Source: Monilinia fructicola
Lineage: Eukaryota > Ascomycota > Leotiomycetes > Helotiales > Sclerotiniaceae
Assembly (NCBI GenBank): GCA_008692225.1
Contig: VICG01000016.1
Span: forward strand, 950,001 to 1,014,000
Length of the DNA stretch: 64,000 nucleotides
Direction of reading: 5' to 3'
The notes under the pieces were generated by a model that ran no database searches, was not told the DNA's origin, and saw nothing but the letters and a program-made list of their open reading frames with translations. The position numbers were made by a program, and so were the translations under genes. How positions within the stretch are numbered: position 1 is the first letter of the stretch; each line of letters opens with the position of its first letter. Below are positions 46,231 to 59,600 of this stretch, piece after piece.

Positions 46231-49072
46231 GATGAGATGGATCGAATCTTGATCTGTACATGAAAGGAATGTGTCCAAGTCTTTGGTCGACCGCTGGACA
46301 GTTTAACTCTAACGAAAGAATAGCAGATCCTCCAACCGAAGATCTTGGGGAAGACGTGTGGGATATCGCGGGGAAAAGTGGTTTCCAGGTCTGTCTGCAT
46401 CGAATGCTTCACCGGTTTTTCCAACAAAACTTTATGGAGAAGAAGCCATCATAAACTGCCTGAAGAGTGGAAAGGGCCTAGACGAAACAGAAATTCGATG
46501 AAAATCTTCGCTTGGCCTTGTTGATAAAGTTTATATTCAAAAAAGTATAATCCAAACCAAGATACGAGCCAAATTTTTAACCCCCTTGTGGATATCCCAT
46601 TGTCGGGAATGTCACAGGTAGGATTTTACCATACTCCGTACACGAATTCACAGTTAGGGAATTACACGTAACAGGGACAAGACATCGGTGAATATAGATG
46701 ATATCCGTCGGAAGCTTGGAAGGTCCATCCATGAATTTGAGGGCATTTTAGGCATGAATCCCTTACAGTAGTGCAATATCTTTCCAAGATCGAACGTTTT
46801 TTGTATCAGTCTATCCCTTGAGTGCCGAATCGCTTGATCCTTACCACTCTCCCGCTGTTGCATACTCCGTACTCACACTTTGGAGCCTTAAAAGTTCGGA
46901 AGGTTCCGTTTTTTTTCTGCGGGATGCCCATTGCCAAGCCTTTGGGACGAAGAGCATCACTTCGATCACAAGGAAAATTGCGGAGAGGGTCCCTACAGTC
47001 GATGTCCTTGCAGCAAGTAATACGAGTGGAATTCCTTGTGCAACGTTCCTGAACCCATTACTCTCTCGTCTTCACAGGTTCACCACTCTTCAAGCTTAAG
47101 ACGGGTTTTGACCGACGAGTTGCCTTATTCGGGGTTTGTACGAACACAAGCTGCTCCTTGCACGCCTACACTTAAGCGATCAAGTGCAATTTAGAGTTTC
47201 ATACCCCGATGTACGCAGATTGCCTTGATGGCGCAAAAGACAGTAAACTACAGTACGTACTACGGAGTCTGTTATCGGTACTTAAATACTCGAGCCACAG
47301 TCCTTTTCTATTGAAGATATATCTATCATACAGCCATCTAAGTTTATGACGATCAATTAGGCTCCATCTCGTTATTCCAATGGGAGAGCAATGCCCCAAA
47401 CTAGTGCCTCCTTGCGAACACCCTGATAGATCTTTCTGGAATGAATACCGTCCTGTGACTTACCAAGGTCCAACCATCGGCCACCTACATACTGTGAGCA
47501 TGCTTTTTCCGGCCTTTTGGTACTGTAGGTATGATCCCGGTAGTTAACAGTGGAGATTCACAGTACAGTACAGTAGTTTCGTTGCCTACCCACGTAGCCT
47601 CAATCTATCGCAATATCGGGGCAATTTCCTGTACCAGCGCGTGTGGCGATCATCCGAACTTCGACAGCTAATAATTCGCCCATGGCTTGATGTGGTCAAA
47701 ATCGAGCTAGGTACGGAGTAGGCATTGGAGGATAACTGGAGAGGGAAAATTTCGGGTTTTGGCAAGTCGAATCAATGACTAATGATGGTACAAGTAATGA
47801 TAAATACTGTACGGAGTAATGTGATGTGATGTGATGTGATGTGAATTTAACTTGCACGATTGTTGCATTGAGAAATCCATGAACCCCGACCTATCCTATA
47901 CTCCGTCCAATATACAGTATATATATATATATATATCAGAATCCATGAAATCATATTGATGAGCCTTCTTCGTATTCATTATCATGATATGATAGTATTC
48001 ATCATCATGATATGATATGATATGATATGATATACCTGGTGATAATACCCATAATACCTAGGTATATCAACATCATTATGTACTGTACTGTACACTGCCT
48101 ACAGAATAAATAGTAAGTACTTTTTACCTCCGTATAGTTCTAATGTAATTTTCAATGGCACAAGAATTGATCCACCATTTCAAACAAGATCATTTCACCT
48201 TCTTCTTTAGTCAAGATCTTACCGTTTGAAGATTGGTTGCGGCGGCATTTAACGGATAATGACTCGTAACTTTTCACGCAATTTAATAAATCGGCGTAAA
48301 AAATGTTAATATACGGAGTACTCCATAGTTTCAATAACTCTTTTAATGCATTTATAGCACATCACCAAGATTCCCTCCGAGGTTCAATAACCTTACACAC
48401 TGTACTCCGTACAATGTCTGTTTCGCTTCTCACAATCTCCGAAAGTTGGAACATGCTTTCCATCTACTTGAGGTGTGTTTCATCCCAACTCCGAAAACCT
48501 CATACTCCGTACAGTACGGAGTACAGTGTATATATATGAAGAAGACCTTGCTCTTAATATAAACGCGCCACGATTGCACGGCACTTGCTCGTTCGATTAT
48601 CTCAACGGTCTGAATGGAATTCAAGAACCCTTCCTTCCATGTCATCCAAAGATCAGAGTGGGCAGATAGTGGTCAAAGTGACAGATTCATACAGTACATG
48701 TAAAGCATAATCCTTCCATTACGCCCAGAATTCGAGCACCTGGCTAGAACTTCTACAGTAACAGTCCTTACTGTATACTATCGAAATCTCTTCAGCCGAT
48801 ATCATAATTTCCTTTAATCGTATATATAGGCATCGAACCAATCGGTGAATATACCTGAAATGGAATATGATCTTCATTATACGATGATAATGCATCAAAT
48901 TTTGTAAAATTGCACACCAGCTCCTGCAAGGCGGAATTAGACTTTAGTCCGTTGTCATTCATTTACCATGTGGCATGAACCCTCTTGAAAGTTTGTTTGT
49001 CTTGGGGAATGTTTTGTTCCTGAATTCATACTCGATCTTCATCTCACCCACTAATTTCATTCTTTCGTAGAG
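46231..49072. other. Intergenic region rich in TACGGAGTA / TACTCCGTA
   Basis: No gene is supported over about 2.8 kb. Exact copies of the 9-mer TACTCCGTA or its complement occur at 46632, 46863, 47712, 47810, 48312, 48403, 48503 and 48515. A (GATGT)n tract lies at about 47821-47843, a (TA)n run at about 47918-47936, and ATGAT repeats at about 47980-48032. The last hundred bases hold the promoter and leader of the hydrolase gene at 49073. Confidence 0.6.
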
Positions 49073-50412
49073 ATGTTTTTCGCCTGGTTGCTTGCTATTG
49101 GCCTTGCCACTGTCTCTTCAGCACATTCTTCAGATGAACTGGACTGTACTGGAATTAATGGAATCAGACCGCAATGTGAATCCAAGGAGTCGTCCTACAA
49201 ACGTGATGTATTTTGGGTCGGCGGGCATTATGTCAATGCGGCGATTGGATTGTTAACATATGATCAAATGTATGTTGAGAAATTGACGCCTCATAAAGGG
49301 ATCAAAAAGCCGTATCCTTTGGTCTTATTCCACGGTGGAGGCGTTTCGGGAGCAGTATGTCAAATCTTTCCATCTAAAACAATCGGCCATAACTAGTATC
49401 ACTGACCAAATCTAGACATGGCTCAATACACCTGATAATCGTAAAGGGTTCGCGTCGATGTTCTTGGATCGTGGATATCAAGTATATGTTGTCGATCAGA
49501 CTAGTGTAGGACGCGGATCCCAAGCCGATTTGACAGGATATCCTCTAAGAATTGGATCAACTGCCAATATCAGTGAGGTACAGTATATCTTTCACTGTCA
49601 TTGGTATAATAGAGACTTACCGTTTGTGGAACAGGTTGGTTTTACTGCTCCAGAAATTGCAAATGCCTATCCTCAAAGTCAAAACCATACTCAATGGCCT
49701 GGAACGGGACTTCGGGGAGATCCTATCTTTGACGCTTTTGAAAGCGGATTTATTCCTTTGACCAACAACAACACGCGGCAAGAAATATCGATGCGTGCGG
49801 CTGGCTGCAAACTTCTTCAACTGATCGGTCCTTCGTTCCTGATCTCTCACTCCATTGGTGCAATCCACCCAATTGTGATTTCAGACGAATGTCCCGACTT
49901 GGTGCTCGGTAATGTGAACATCGAACCCGGGAATATCCCCTTCGAGTCGTATACTGGAAATGCAACATCATCTGTTGGACGAACAGCGGCTCGCCCATTC
50001 GGTTTGACCGTCCACAACCTCAATTATTATCCTCCAATCTCCGAATCCACTGAACTCATCACTGAGACGGTCGGCGAAGATACCCCAGCAAAAAAGGTCC
50101 TGCATACAGCAAAGTACTGCTGCAAACCACACCATCCACACCCTTCCTAATGTAGCAAAGGTTCCATACGTCGCATTCACTGGTGAAGCATCTCCGCATA
50201 TCACATACGAACACTGCGTCATTCAATATCTCGAACAAGTTGGCGTAAATGCCACTTGGATTAAAATGGCTGATGTTGGTGTTCATGGCAATGCTCACTT
50301 TGGATTCCTCGAGAAGAATAATGTCCAGTACTTCAAGGTCGTTGAGAAATGGATTAAGAAGGCAGCGAATGGAATCAGTTCAAACAACTCCCGAAGACAA
50401 TTCGACGAGTAA
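49073..50412 (+). CDS. Secreted alpha/beta hydrolase (esterase/lipase-like)
   Basis: Three exons: 49073-49354, 49416-49577 and 49635-50412, about 406 residues. The signal peptide is MFFAWLLAIGLATVSSA. The fold motifs appear in order: LVLFHGGGVSGA (oxyanion HGGG), FLDRGYQVYVVDQTSVGRGS (strand and Asp turn), FLISHSIGAIHPI (nucleophile elbow SHSIG, Ser in place) and, near the end, DVGVHGNAH supplying the catalytic His. Substrate is unknown; fungal relatives are secreted esterases. The second intron (57 nt) could be read through in frame, but splicing restores the family alignment. One extra A in the A6 run at 50090-50095 breaks the frame. Deleting one base joins TVGEDTPAK to the downstream PNVAKVPYVAFTGEASPH block and the stop at 50410. 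Confidence 0.8.
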
Positions 50413-52832
50413 GAGAGTTCTGTAAAAATATAATTAGCTCCCCCCGGGGATTGTACATTTTCACATTCACTGTAGTAATGTCTCTGTTTTCAGATGGCAC
50501 CTCTGGGAAACAATACGATAATGTTTGGTGCTATCGAATATTCAGCTAGTCATTCGCATAACATGTAGCTGATATTGTGAGAACTGATGTCGTAGTGCGA
50601 CAATGAGGTTTTGAATGTAGAATTTCCAGCTATTGCCTACCGAATATAAGTACCTCCAGCTACCTACCTACCTACCTACCTACCTAAGGATCAGTAAAGG
50701 AGCATAGTGGACGCTAGCCTATAGTAGTTAGACGGAAGCCACCATCATCAACCTCCTCGACTGGTATGGCAAAGATCCATACTAATTGTGAAGACTTTGT
50801 GCATGAATTGAGATCTGGGCGCTACCAAAATATCACGCAAGGTATAAGCTTGATGTTGAAGTGATTGCAAACATCTCACTGACCATCACCACACACAGCG
50901 GTGCCGATATTGCCACGGCCAACAAATCTATCCAAACAACTAACCAACTTCAAGGCAACCAGAAAGCCCTCCTATAACTCAGAAATGGAGCCAGAATTTG
51001 GAAGACGAGGTATACTTTGGCAGCGAGGAAGTTGACGATCGAAATACCCTCTTGAGCTTACACCTGTGGCTAATATAGCACCGCATGATATCAGATAATA
51101 GGCTGGGCTGACCATCGCGTTCAGGGAAAATAGTGTAGAGATGGACTGTATGAATAGCGCAACCCGCATTGACTTCTTGGTGGAGCAGTGATACGGATGG
51201 AAGTTGACGAGATATCATTGTCTTGAGCCAAGGATGGTAGTCGTCCATTGACAACATTCAAAACGCGGACGAAGAATTGATGACGGATTGCTTTCCTTAC
51301 TTGCGCGTTCAGCAGAAGTTTGTTTTCCATGTTTGTTTCTTGTTTTGATGGGAGATTCCGCATTTCTCACTCCAGATCTGGCTTGTTACGTGCGCCTTTT
51401 GCGCGTACAAAGTTGGCGCCCGGGATGTCGGCCCTGGCGTCTCGGGGTATTCGCTTCGTGTTTGTTTCAGCGTGAGCGCGTGCTTCTTATGGGTAATGGG
51501 TTCGGCTTAGTGCTCATGAATTATCCGGATAGCTAGCAGGGTCGGCACGCGTCTAGAAAATGGAACAGAATCACGGCTGGTTGAGGTGCTCGACTTGAGG
51601 GTTTCCCAAATTAGGAGACAATTTATCGTGCTTGTTTTCTCCCAGAGTGAGTCAATACAAACAAAGCTCGATCCATCCTACCGATGCATGCCTTCATATT
51701 GTTGGGTTTTGAATCGATGATTATAGCAATCTTTCTCTCTCTATATGTAATCTTACGCTTCTTAATTCACTCCAAATAACCGTACACCATCCACGCGCAT
51801 CTCGCTTGCACCACCCACTCCTGTCCTTCAGCTCAGAACGCCACGATTGAAAAGGATACATGCAGCTTCAAGGAAAAGAAATCCAAGAAAGCTGATGATG
51901 GACATGTGTTTTATATCCTTCTTCGTAACTTCAAAAAGCAAAAGAGGAAATTCTCCAACCCATCGAGGATGTGGAGTGGCTAACTGGTGTATTAAACGCC
52001 TTCCCGACCGAATTTAAGATCTTGCTTATCGAATCAATTCGCCTGTTTGGCTGAAGTGTATGTTGTATCTTAGATATCTATAGGCGAGGGTGCAAATTGA
52101 CGAGCCATCGATATCTTTGCCCTATGTGATATTGGATCAAGTTTGAATAGGTACGCGAAGTTACTAGGCCGACGGGGTTCCATGAGTATATTGACGTTTG
52201 CCATTGTATGTATGGGTGGCTTCGTTTTGCTGGGGTTCAATGTCCTCAAATTCCCTTCGGTCGGATTCTTCCACAGACAGATTACCTGTGTCTTCTATCT
52301 CATATTTATAAAGCGCTTCCAAGGTTAACGCTACCTACCTAGGTCTACTCCATTCATCCGCTCCCTTGTCTGTTGTCTGTTGTAATGGATCGCGACTCTT
52401 TCGTCTCAATTTCCCTATGCTGACAATAATTACAGATGTGTTCACTCTCCTATGTAGAATTCAAGAAAAAGGAACCGAAATCACCCTTTAACTTCCTTTG
52501 GGTTCATTCAAAGCTAAGAGTTCAGAAAACCAGATGTGCAATAACCCGTTGTAGTAATAAGCTTACTGAAGGAGTGTGCCATGTTTGAAAGTAGAGAACT
52601 ATGGAGAGATTGAGATTCGTACATTTTGAAGTGAGGCCCTTCATAGTAGCTAGCCATATCATCATTTTTCACCTCTTTTCCATCGGCCAGTTCGTCCCAA
52701 ATACTATTTCTCATATATATGCAATATCCCCTCCCACTTCTCTCCTTTCACACCACACCACTCTTATCCGATATCCCTCCATCCTTCCATCTTACTCCTT
52801 ATTTGCGCTCCTTTTCACCTCTCCGACTCACT
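50413..52832. other. Intergenic, no gene seen
   Basis: The 3' flank of the hydrolase gene contains a (CTAC)n tract at about 50659-50686. Several short frames (for example 50979-51257 minus and 51288-51536 plus) lack recognisable features. An ACCTAGGT palindrome occurs at about 52336. The CT-rich stretch 52720-52830 lies downstream of the MAPEG-like gene's stop codon. Confidence 0.5.
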
Positions 52833-53491
52833 TCAAACCTCCTGATTAAGCGCTTTTCCCGCCTTGAGTAAGATCCCAATACAGCAAACATTTCCCCACC
52901 ACCAAAAGATCGACCTCAATACACTCGTATTTCTCGTCTCCATGAACGTATACGCAAATCCATACCCAATCCGGGCTATATTATAGTATAATCCGAACTT
53001 ATTGATCGCTCCGACTGGAAGTCCAGCTTGTTGAGCTAGGAGCTAATTTTCAATCAGTTTCGATACATCATTCAATATTCAATATTCAACATTCAATTCC
53101 CTCCCTGAACCCTCCCCCCCTCGACCCCCGACTCCCCACCTAAAACAAAAGCCCCTCCCCCAAAAAACATTCAAGAAAGAAAGAAAGACAGCAAACTTAC
53201 AATACACCCCACGAAAAACCCAAAATGCTCAATACTATTACTCTGCGCACTCTGCACCCTCTTCACCCTCTCCAGCTGTCTCCTCGTCAGCTTCCCCTCT
53301 TGAACCATCCGCTCCCCATACTCTTCAATGTCATAACGCGGCGACTCATTATGGTCGAATCCGTAATATTGTTTCCAGTGACGAGGGGCGAGGACGAGAT
53401 ATGAGAGCGTCCAGTTCGTGAGGATGTAGGGGACCGCGTGGTTGACGGTTGCGGAGAGGGGTGAGGTGAGGAATCCTATGAACGTCGTCAT
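52833..53491 (-). CDS. MAPEG-like membrane protein
   Basis: Two exons, 53491-53201 and 53042-52833, are separated by a 158-nt intron with a strong GTAAGT donor, giving about 166 residues, the usual MAPEG size. The protein has four hydrophobic segments, the signature-like NSIEHFGFF (NxxE) after an Arg-rich stretch (RRQLERVKRVQ), and a second block with NIARIGYGFAYTF and TSVLRSIFWWWG. MAPEG proteins are small microsomal enzymes or regulators of glutathione and eicosanoid metabolism. Fungal members of this subgroup are uncharacterised, so enzymatic activity is not claimed. The start gives a short N-terminus (MTTFIGFL) as expected. Confidence 0.75.
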
Positions 53492-54132
53492 TTTGAGGGG
53501 GTGGGGTTGTGAGGGGTGTTTTTGGTGCTGGGGGGTTGGTGATATGTAGAGGGACGGGGGGAGATGTGGTTCGAGAGGGGAAGTGAAAATGGTGTCAGAT
53601 TCTGATGGTTAGCGACGCGATTTTTATATGTAATTTCAGCCCTCGAATTCGGAAACTTTTCGGATACTTTGTGTCTGAGTCAGCGATTACTGTCGGGGAA
53701 AGAAGGCTCCCTGTAGAATAATCACTTACGAAACTGATGTAAGACGTAGAGTGTAATGGTAATATGACCTACTCCAACTATACTGGTCGGTTGTTTCTTA
53801 TTCAATATGAGGGGGAGGGGGGGCATAATGAATGCACCGGGGTTGAGATTTTCTTCTACCAAAAAATATGAAATGATGTTTATTTGTTTATTTGTTTATG
53901 GTACGCGGCGAACAATTCATTTTGTATTTTATTGTACTATGGGTTAAAGACGGTTGGCAAAGAGACGAAAAAACGAAGCAGTGGTAGATGTGATCTGCTT
54001 GAAAGAACCAGGAAAACCAAATACTTTAAAATTCCTCCCTAAAACTTCCACAGAAAGAGATACATATTGCATAAATCGCAAATTCCAACCTGTCTTTGGT
54101 TTCATGATCATAGCAGTCCAAAAGCTCTCAAC
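53492..54132. other. Short intergenic region
   Basis: The region includes the promoter side of the MAPEG-like gene and the 3' side of the Cys-rich gene. An open frame at 53954-54166 has a basic start (MAKRRKNEAV) but no recognisable family and overlaps the end of the next gene. No gene is called. Confidence 0.45.
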
Positions 54133-54970
54133 TCAAGACCACCCTTTCAACAATTTCTTCGACTGAGGATTTTCTGGGAGGTAAGGACCCAAAATCTTAT
54201 TCTTTGACGAGCCCAATAATTTCCCTTTGCTTTGCTTTAGCTTTTCAAGTATTCCATTGAAACCACCAATACCACTAAAGCCTTTCTTGACAAGTTTAGA
54301 TGGAGGAGGAGCCCAGGTGGTGACAAATTGAACCGATGGATTATAGCATGTACTTCCGCAGCAAGTATCCGTCAGGCAAATTCCAGAGGGACAGTCTGAA
54401 TTACGTCCACAAGGGACGCCGCAATTGCCCGCATCGATACAGAATCCGGTATCATCATCACCACCAGCAGGGATACAAATACCAGCGCCCCCACCGCAAG
54501 CAGCATTGTTATACCCTTGTGCACATGTTGCCGGGTTACCACAGAGAGGAAGTTTCTCAAAAAGATAAGTGGTTGGAGTTGGAGCCATGACTGTTGATGG
54601 CGTGACTGCTGCACAACCACAAGCAGATGCGTAATCAGCGCTGGCGGCACATGCTGATGCATAAGTGGGAATTGAGCCGGATTCAGTAGTTGCTTGAGCG
54701 GGAACACGAGGATAATCTTCCATATTTGCACTCGTGGTAATCAAAGCTATCCTACGTAGATTAGTCAAGAATCTCAATGGGGTTAGAGTTGACTAACGAA
54801 GCACTTGGTGTAACGGTTGTTGCTAGAAATTGGGCGCAATCGTGTGAACGGCTCTGAAGACCAACGTTGATCTCACCAATGGCTGTAATAGCTGCTGCAC
54901 AGGCATCGTCACATTCACCCAAAATGCTTCTGGCAGAAGCCAGGAGAATCAATAAGCTTGCAGTCCTCAT
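54133..54970 (-). CDS. Secreted cysteine-rich protein
   Basis: Two exons, 54970-54798 and 54751-54133, are joined across a 46-nt intron (GTTAGT donor, ACGTAG acceptor), about 263 residues. The signal peptide is MRTASLLILLASARSILG. The mature part has about 20 cysteines: an N-terminal helix-like CDDACAAAITAI segment, SACAASADYASACGCAA, and a central module CGGGAGICIPAG...CGVPCGRNSDCPSGICL that resembles small Cys-rich binding modules. The C-terminus is basic (LEKLKQSKGKLLGSSKNK). No catalytic motif is visible. A role outside the cell, for example wall binding or host interaction, is inference. I do not recognise a named family. Confidence 0.7.
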
Positions 54971-56646
54971 ATTGAAGATAAGGCCTTGATAGTAAATGCA
55001 GAGAGCGACGACGTGTAGAAAAGGAAGGAATGAGGATATGAGAAAGACTTATACTTGTAAGTTTTGTTGTGCATATCAACAGATGTGAAGAATGTGGAGG
55101 CTTGAAATATGAGACCTAGAATGAAGCCAAGGAGATATCTGACATCTATTCGCGTCTGCGAATTCGTAGCTAGAAACTACCTGGAAGGGAAGTAAGTTGC
55201 TGTTGATTAGAATAGGATCACATTTTGAGCTCCAAGAAGTCCCTGTATATCTGTACGCGGAGGTCGTTTCAACTTCTGCCCTTCATTGAGTCGCATCATC
55301 TCGCACAACAGCTGTACCGTGAATGCCGTTGTCGCGCATCGTAAACCCAATGGAATGTTACCTGCAGAACTCACATTCCATCATAGCAATTTTCGCGTAA
55401 CGTGTACTCTGTACGGAGAGTCCAATCTACCGTTTCAGCTTTTGAAAGAAGGATGTTTGCACGTCTCGATTCATTCAAGCTGGGACACCACATAGTTGTT
55501 CTTCATCTCGCGCAGCTCCAGACCTCTCCATCCAACTATTGTCAACCACGGTACCGTGTGATCTCATTCGATGCGCTCTCTGGGGACGTACTTAAAGCCA
55601 TATGGACGATTCATATTCAACAACTGTATCTTAGGAGCTTTCTGCGCGCGTTGTTTTCAAAATTCTGTTTCCTTCACCAACATGCGTTTGTTTGTTTGTT
55701 TGCAATTGTTTGTAGGGAGGTAATCTTGCCTGCCAACTTAATTATTGGCTCGTGCGGGAATATTACTGTACAGTAAGGTTGCTGTGGCGCTAGTACCTGT
55801 GGACTCTGGAACTATATCCAAATTAGGAATAGCGCCATACGGAATACCCCACGTTGACTTTCTTCTCTGACTTCCAAGCTTGAGGTTCTTCAACTTCACT
55901 CCAAATGAAGCTTCATTGGTCACCAATATTGTCACATAAAACGCAACATTGATGCAGACCTAACTGCCTCCAAAATGATGCTGATCATGTCCTTACCAGA
56001 AAGCAAGGCTTTGCCAGTTGCCCCGAAAAGTTTCGAAAGCAGACTTTGGCAATGGATTCATTCTGCGATTCAGCCAAAGAAAGACTCTTGCTGGTCTACC
56101 AGGCCAAAGGTATGTGGTACAGATCGGCAGGGCACTTTGTTATCGGGTAATAGCAGATGAGGATATGCAAGAAATGACAAGTTAAAAACCAATACGTTAA
56201 GTTACTTTTTAACGGTAGGGAAACGAAAGTCCATTTTCGGCATAGTTGCCATATTTGCCCTTCCAAACGTTGCTCCTTTACAAACGAGCAACTCCTGAAT
56301 TTCTTTTCCCCAGTTATTTATGATACCTTCGCAATTGTATATGGGCGAGGATTCTTCTATGTAATTTTCGAGCACAACAAACATACCCATCGGCTTCTGA
56401 GCATCAGCTCTATCAACTATACTTCAACACGTGCAATAGATAGTATCTCTACTTGTGGATATGATCTAAAAAGCTGGATGCTCACCATTCTCCATTATCG
56501 TCCCAGAAAGTGAACTTGACAAGGACAAAACTACCGCAAGTTTTGGTTACAATCAAAGCAATAAAAAAACCACCTCCCCTCAACTCACATTTTGCTACTC
56601 TCTCAATATCTTTTTCCTGCTGGTCGAAAAGTCGAACGGTTTGAAC
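54971..56646. other. Intergenic, weak minus-strand coding hints
   Basis: Minus-strand text at 56390-56202 (GKEIQELLVCKGATFGRAN) and at 55935-55738 (NEASFGVKLKNLKLGS) looks partly protein-like but cannot be chained into a gene with acceptable introns. The 3' part holds the promoter and leader of the giant gene that starts at 56647. No firm feature is supported. Confidence 0.4.
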
Positions 56647-59600
56647 ATGATTTCCGAATCAACTTTGGAATATATCTTCCACCATGTATTTCTTCCACCA
56701 AAACTACCTCACGAGGAAGATTCTCGAACAAAACATGATTCAGCATTGACACAACTATTCCGAGAGGAACTCCAGAGATTCCACGACGGTCTACCATGTC
56801 CCCTAAAACCACAATTCAAGCGGATGATTCAGATGGTTAAAAACTTAGCCTCTGACGAAAATGATACCACAGGGCCGGCTTCGAAAGTGATCAGTAGTCT
56901 TGAGAAAATGGAAGCTGAAGGTAAAACTCTGCTCTTATCACACGGACTTTTAATAATTATGAGCAAAATCCAGATGTCTACGCCATTCATGTTGAACAAC
57001 AGAATGCGGGCATAATCATTCGACGGTTCACCACGGAATACTCTTTCGAGACTTTCGAGCTATCGCCAAAGAATGAAGATGCAACTACAACAACGGGGCG
57101 ACTAAGAAGATACTTTCCAGGTCCAGCAGTGGCTGTTCCTCATAGTCGTATCAATGAAGGAGCATTCCAGGAAGTTTTACATCAGTGTATCGAGGAATTG
57201 GTCCGAGAGACACCAATCATTGTTCAACCAAGATCAGTCAAAGCAAATGCAGTTGATATTGAAATCCGAGATACTGTTGATCCTGCGCTCGTCACTAGCA
57301 TGCTTACAGAATTTCTGCATGCTGCTGGACGCCGTCATGATGTCAATCGAATTCAAAAACGTACGCGTGAGGTCATTCAATGGTATAATTGCCTTGAGCC
57401 ATGGCGAAGATCACCTCGCTGGCTCTTACTTCGAGTTTGTCTTCAAACCGGGCTAGTGGAGGAAAAGAATGATACGGTTCGGCATATCCAGTACAAATCT
57501 TTCATGATTTTTTTCATGTGCCAGATCTTGAGGCACGCTTTGCAGCTTTCTAAATCCAGGGAAATGTTATTCATTATGTCAATGAAGATTCAGCGACGCT
57601 TGCTTAAGCTTAACACGTTTATGTACTCTAAAATGAAGTCGGAAGTCCAAGAGGTATTGTTCAATGTGTCATGTCACTTGAAGATGCGTGTTCCAGGAGC
57701 TCTGCTCCTATCATACCCCGATATTGCTGCTCTTAATCCGCAAAGAGATACAAAACTCAGTATGCAATCCCTGGGCCCTTACATTACCGGTTTGTCGACA
57801 CGACAACGGCCTAAATTGAGACTGACATCCGTGGAACCTCAATGCCATATGCGGGTGGATCAAACCAGCCCCAGACTTCCAGATATTCAATGGTTGTCTT
57901 GGGTCTCAGAAACGAACAGAGAGGAAACCTTACTGGCTTTAGCGGACTTAGAATTGTGGGTCACAGATCATCTTGACTGCTGGTTGAAGATGAATCGAAC
58001 ATTCGAAACATCTTGCGTCGCATTGGCGAGTTTGATTTCTTTCTACCAAGAACTGTCCGGACAATTATACGACGGCATTCCCGAGGACCAATCCATTAGA
58101 ATATTAACCTTATTGGATTTGTGGGTCGCATTGGACAAATGCGCGACAGATCAAGAACCGCTACTAAAAGATTACCAATGTGGATTCACATCAAGTTTGT
58201 TCTATCGTCTCTTGTTGTCCAAAAAGCAACAAATGATAAGATTAGGATCCATCGAAAAATACATTTCTGGTCGAGCTTCTACTTCCTCCTCCACAAAGCC
58301 GTGCGTCTTCTCGGAGAGCAATACTTCAACTAGCTTTTCGGTGCGCTACTTTGACCAATCCCCCCGACACCAGAGCTTACGAGAGAGAATTAAATCCGAT
58401 GCTGTTACTGAACGCATTGTAAAAAGGACTGAGCTAGAAACTAAACTTAAAAAGTTCGCGGCTTGGAAAGAATTGGATCGATCATCTGTATGCACACAAA
58501 CAAAAGTCTTTCGTGGCCGAGGACGTGATCGCCACGAAGTAATGGTTCATGCGGATGATTGTCCAAAATGCATTGCAAAAACAAATGCTCGAAGCGTTCA
58601 GGTCTACGTGCATGAATGGCCCCTCTCGGAAAACGAGTTAGAGGCAAAATCTGTAGTCTTCGAGCTTGACGTGCCCAAAGTAATTTCAGCTTGGCGCGAT
58701 TGCACTTATAGCCTACTATTTGATATATTCTCTCCAAATTCGAAAGATTCTAAGCCCAAAATCAATTATTACAATTTCGAAAAGACCCCCTTGGTGGATT
58801 ACGTTCTAAATGACCTCGGAAGAATTCGCTTGGGATCTGTGACGAAGCCGTTCATTGTTACCCACTACAATCAAAAGGCCATATATGAAGCCACAGAAGA
58901 AAATATCCTGAAGCCATGTGGTATGAATTACGTGCTTGTGGATTGCTACAAATCGCGGCAAACCGCAATTACAAAGGCTTCCATATCCAATCTGGATATC
59001 CAAAAGCTATGTACCATTCAACTCTCGCCAGCTTTCATAAATGTGCAGCCTTTTCTAGACTGCACAGAGCATACCACCAACGAGGTTCTTGCGAAACAAA
59101 TAGATTGCCCGGCTACATTGACATTACACCAATTTTACCAATTTGCATCACTTAGATGTGGATATAATCTCCAGTGGATGAACATTCTGCGCGAAATGGA
59201 GACGCGGATACTCGACTTAAATCGTGATGAAGTGTTTCAATTGATAACTCAGGCAGCTTGGCAAGCGGGTCCATCAGTCTGTAACCTAGCATGTCGAGAT
59301 TCCCACCAAGACCTTCGCAGAAAATCTTTTGGGACACATCTTCTGAGTGCTTTGGATACAGTAATATCGACAGTGGAGTCCAATTGGCAGGGTGCAGGAG
59401 CTGTTCGTATTGTTACGATGCTTACCGCTCGACTACTTAGTATCTCATCTCATGATCTTGTCCACCAACGCTGTCTTCAACTACTTCTGCGTATCCGACT
59501 CATTACGATCTCGTGGACCAGAGACGCTATCAATATGCTTCATGACTGCCAATTTCAAGACAAACTTGTATTGCTCGAAATTCGCGCACTTGAAATAGCG

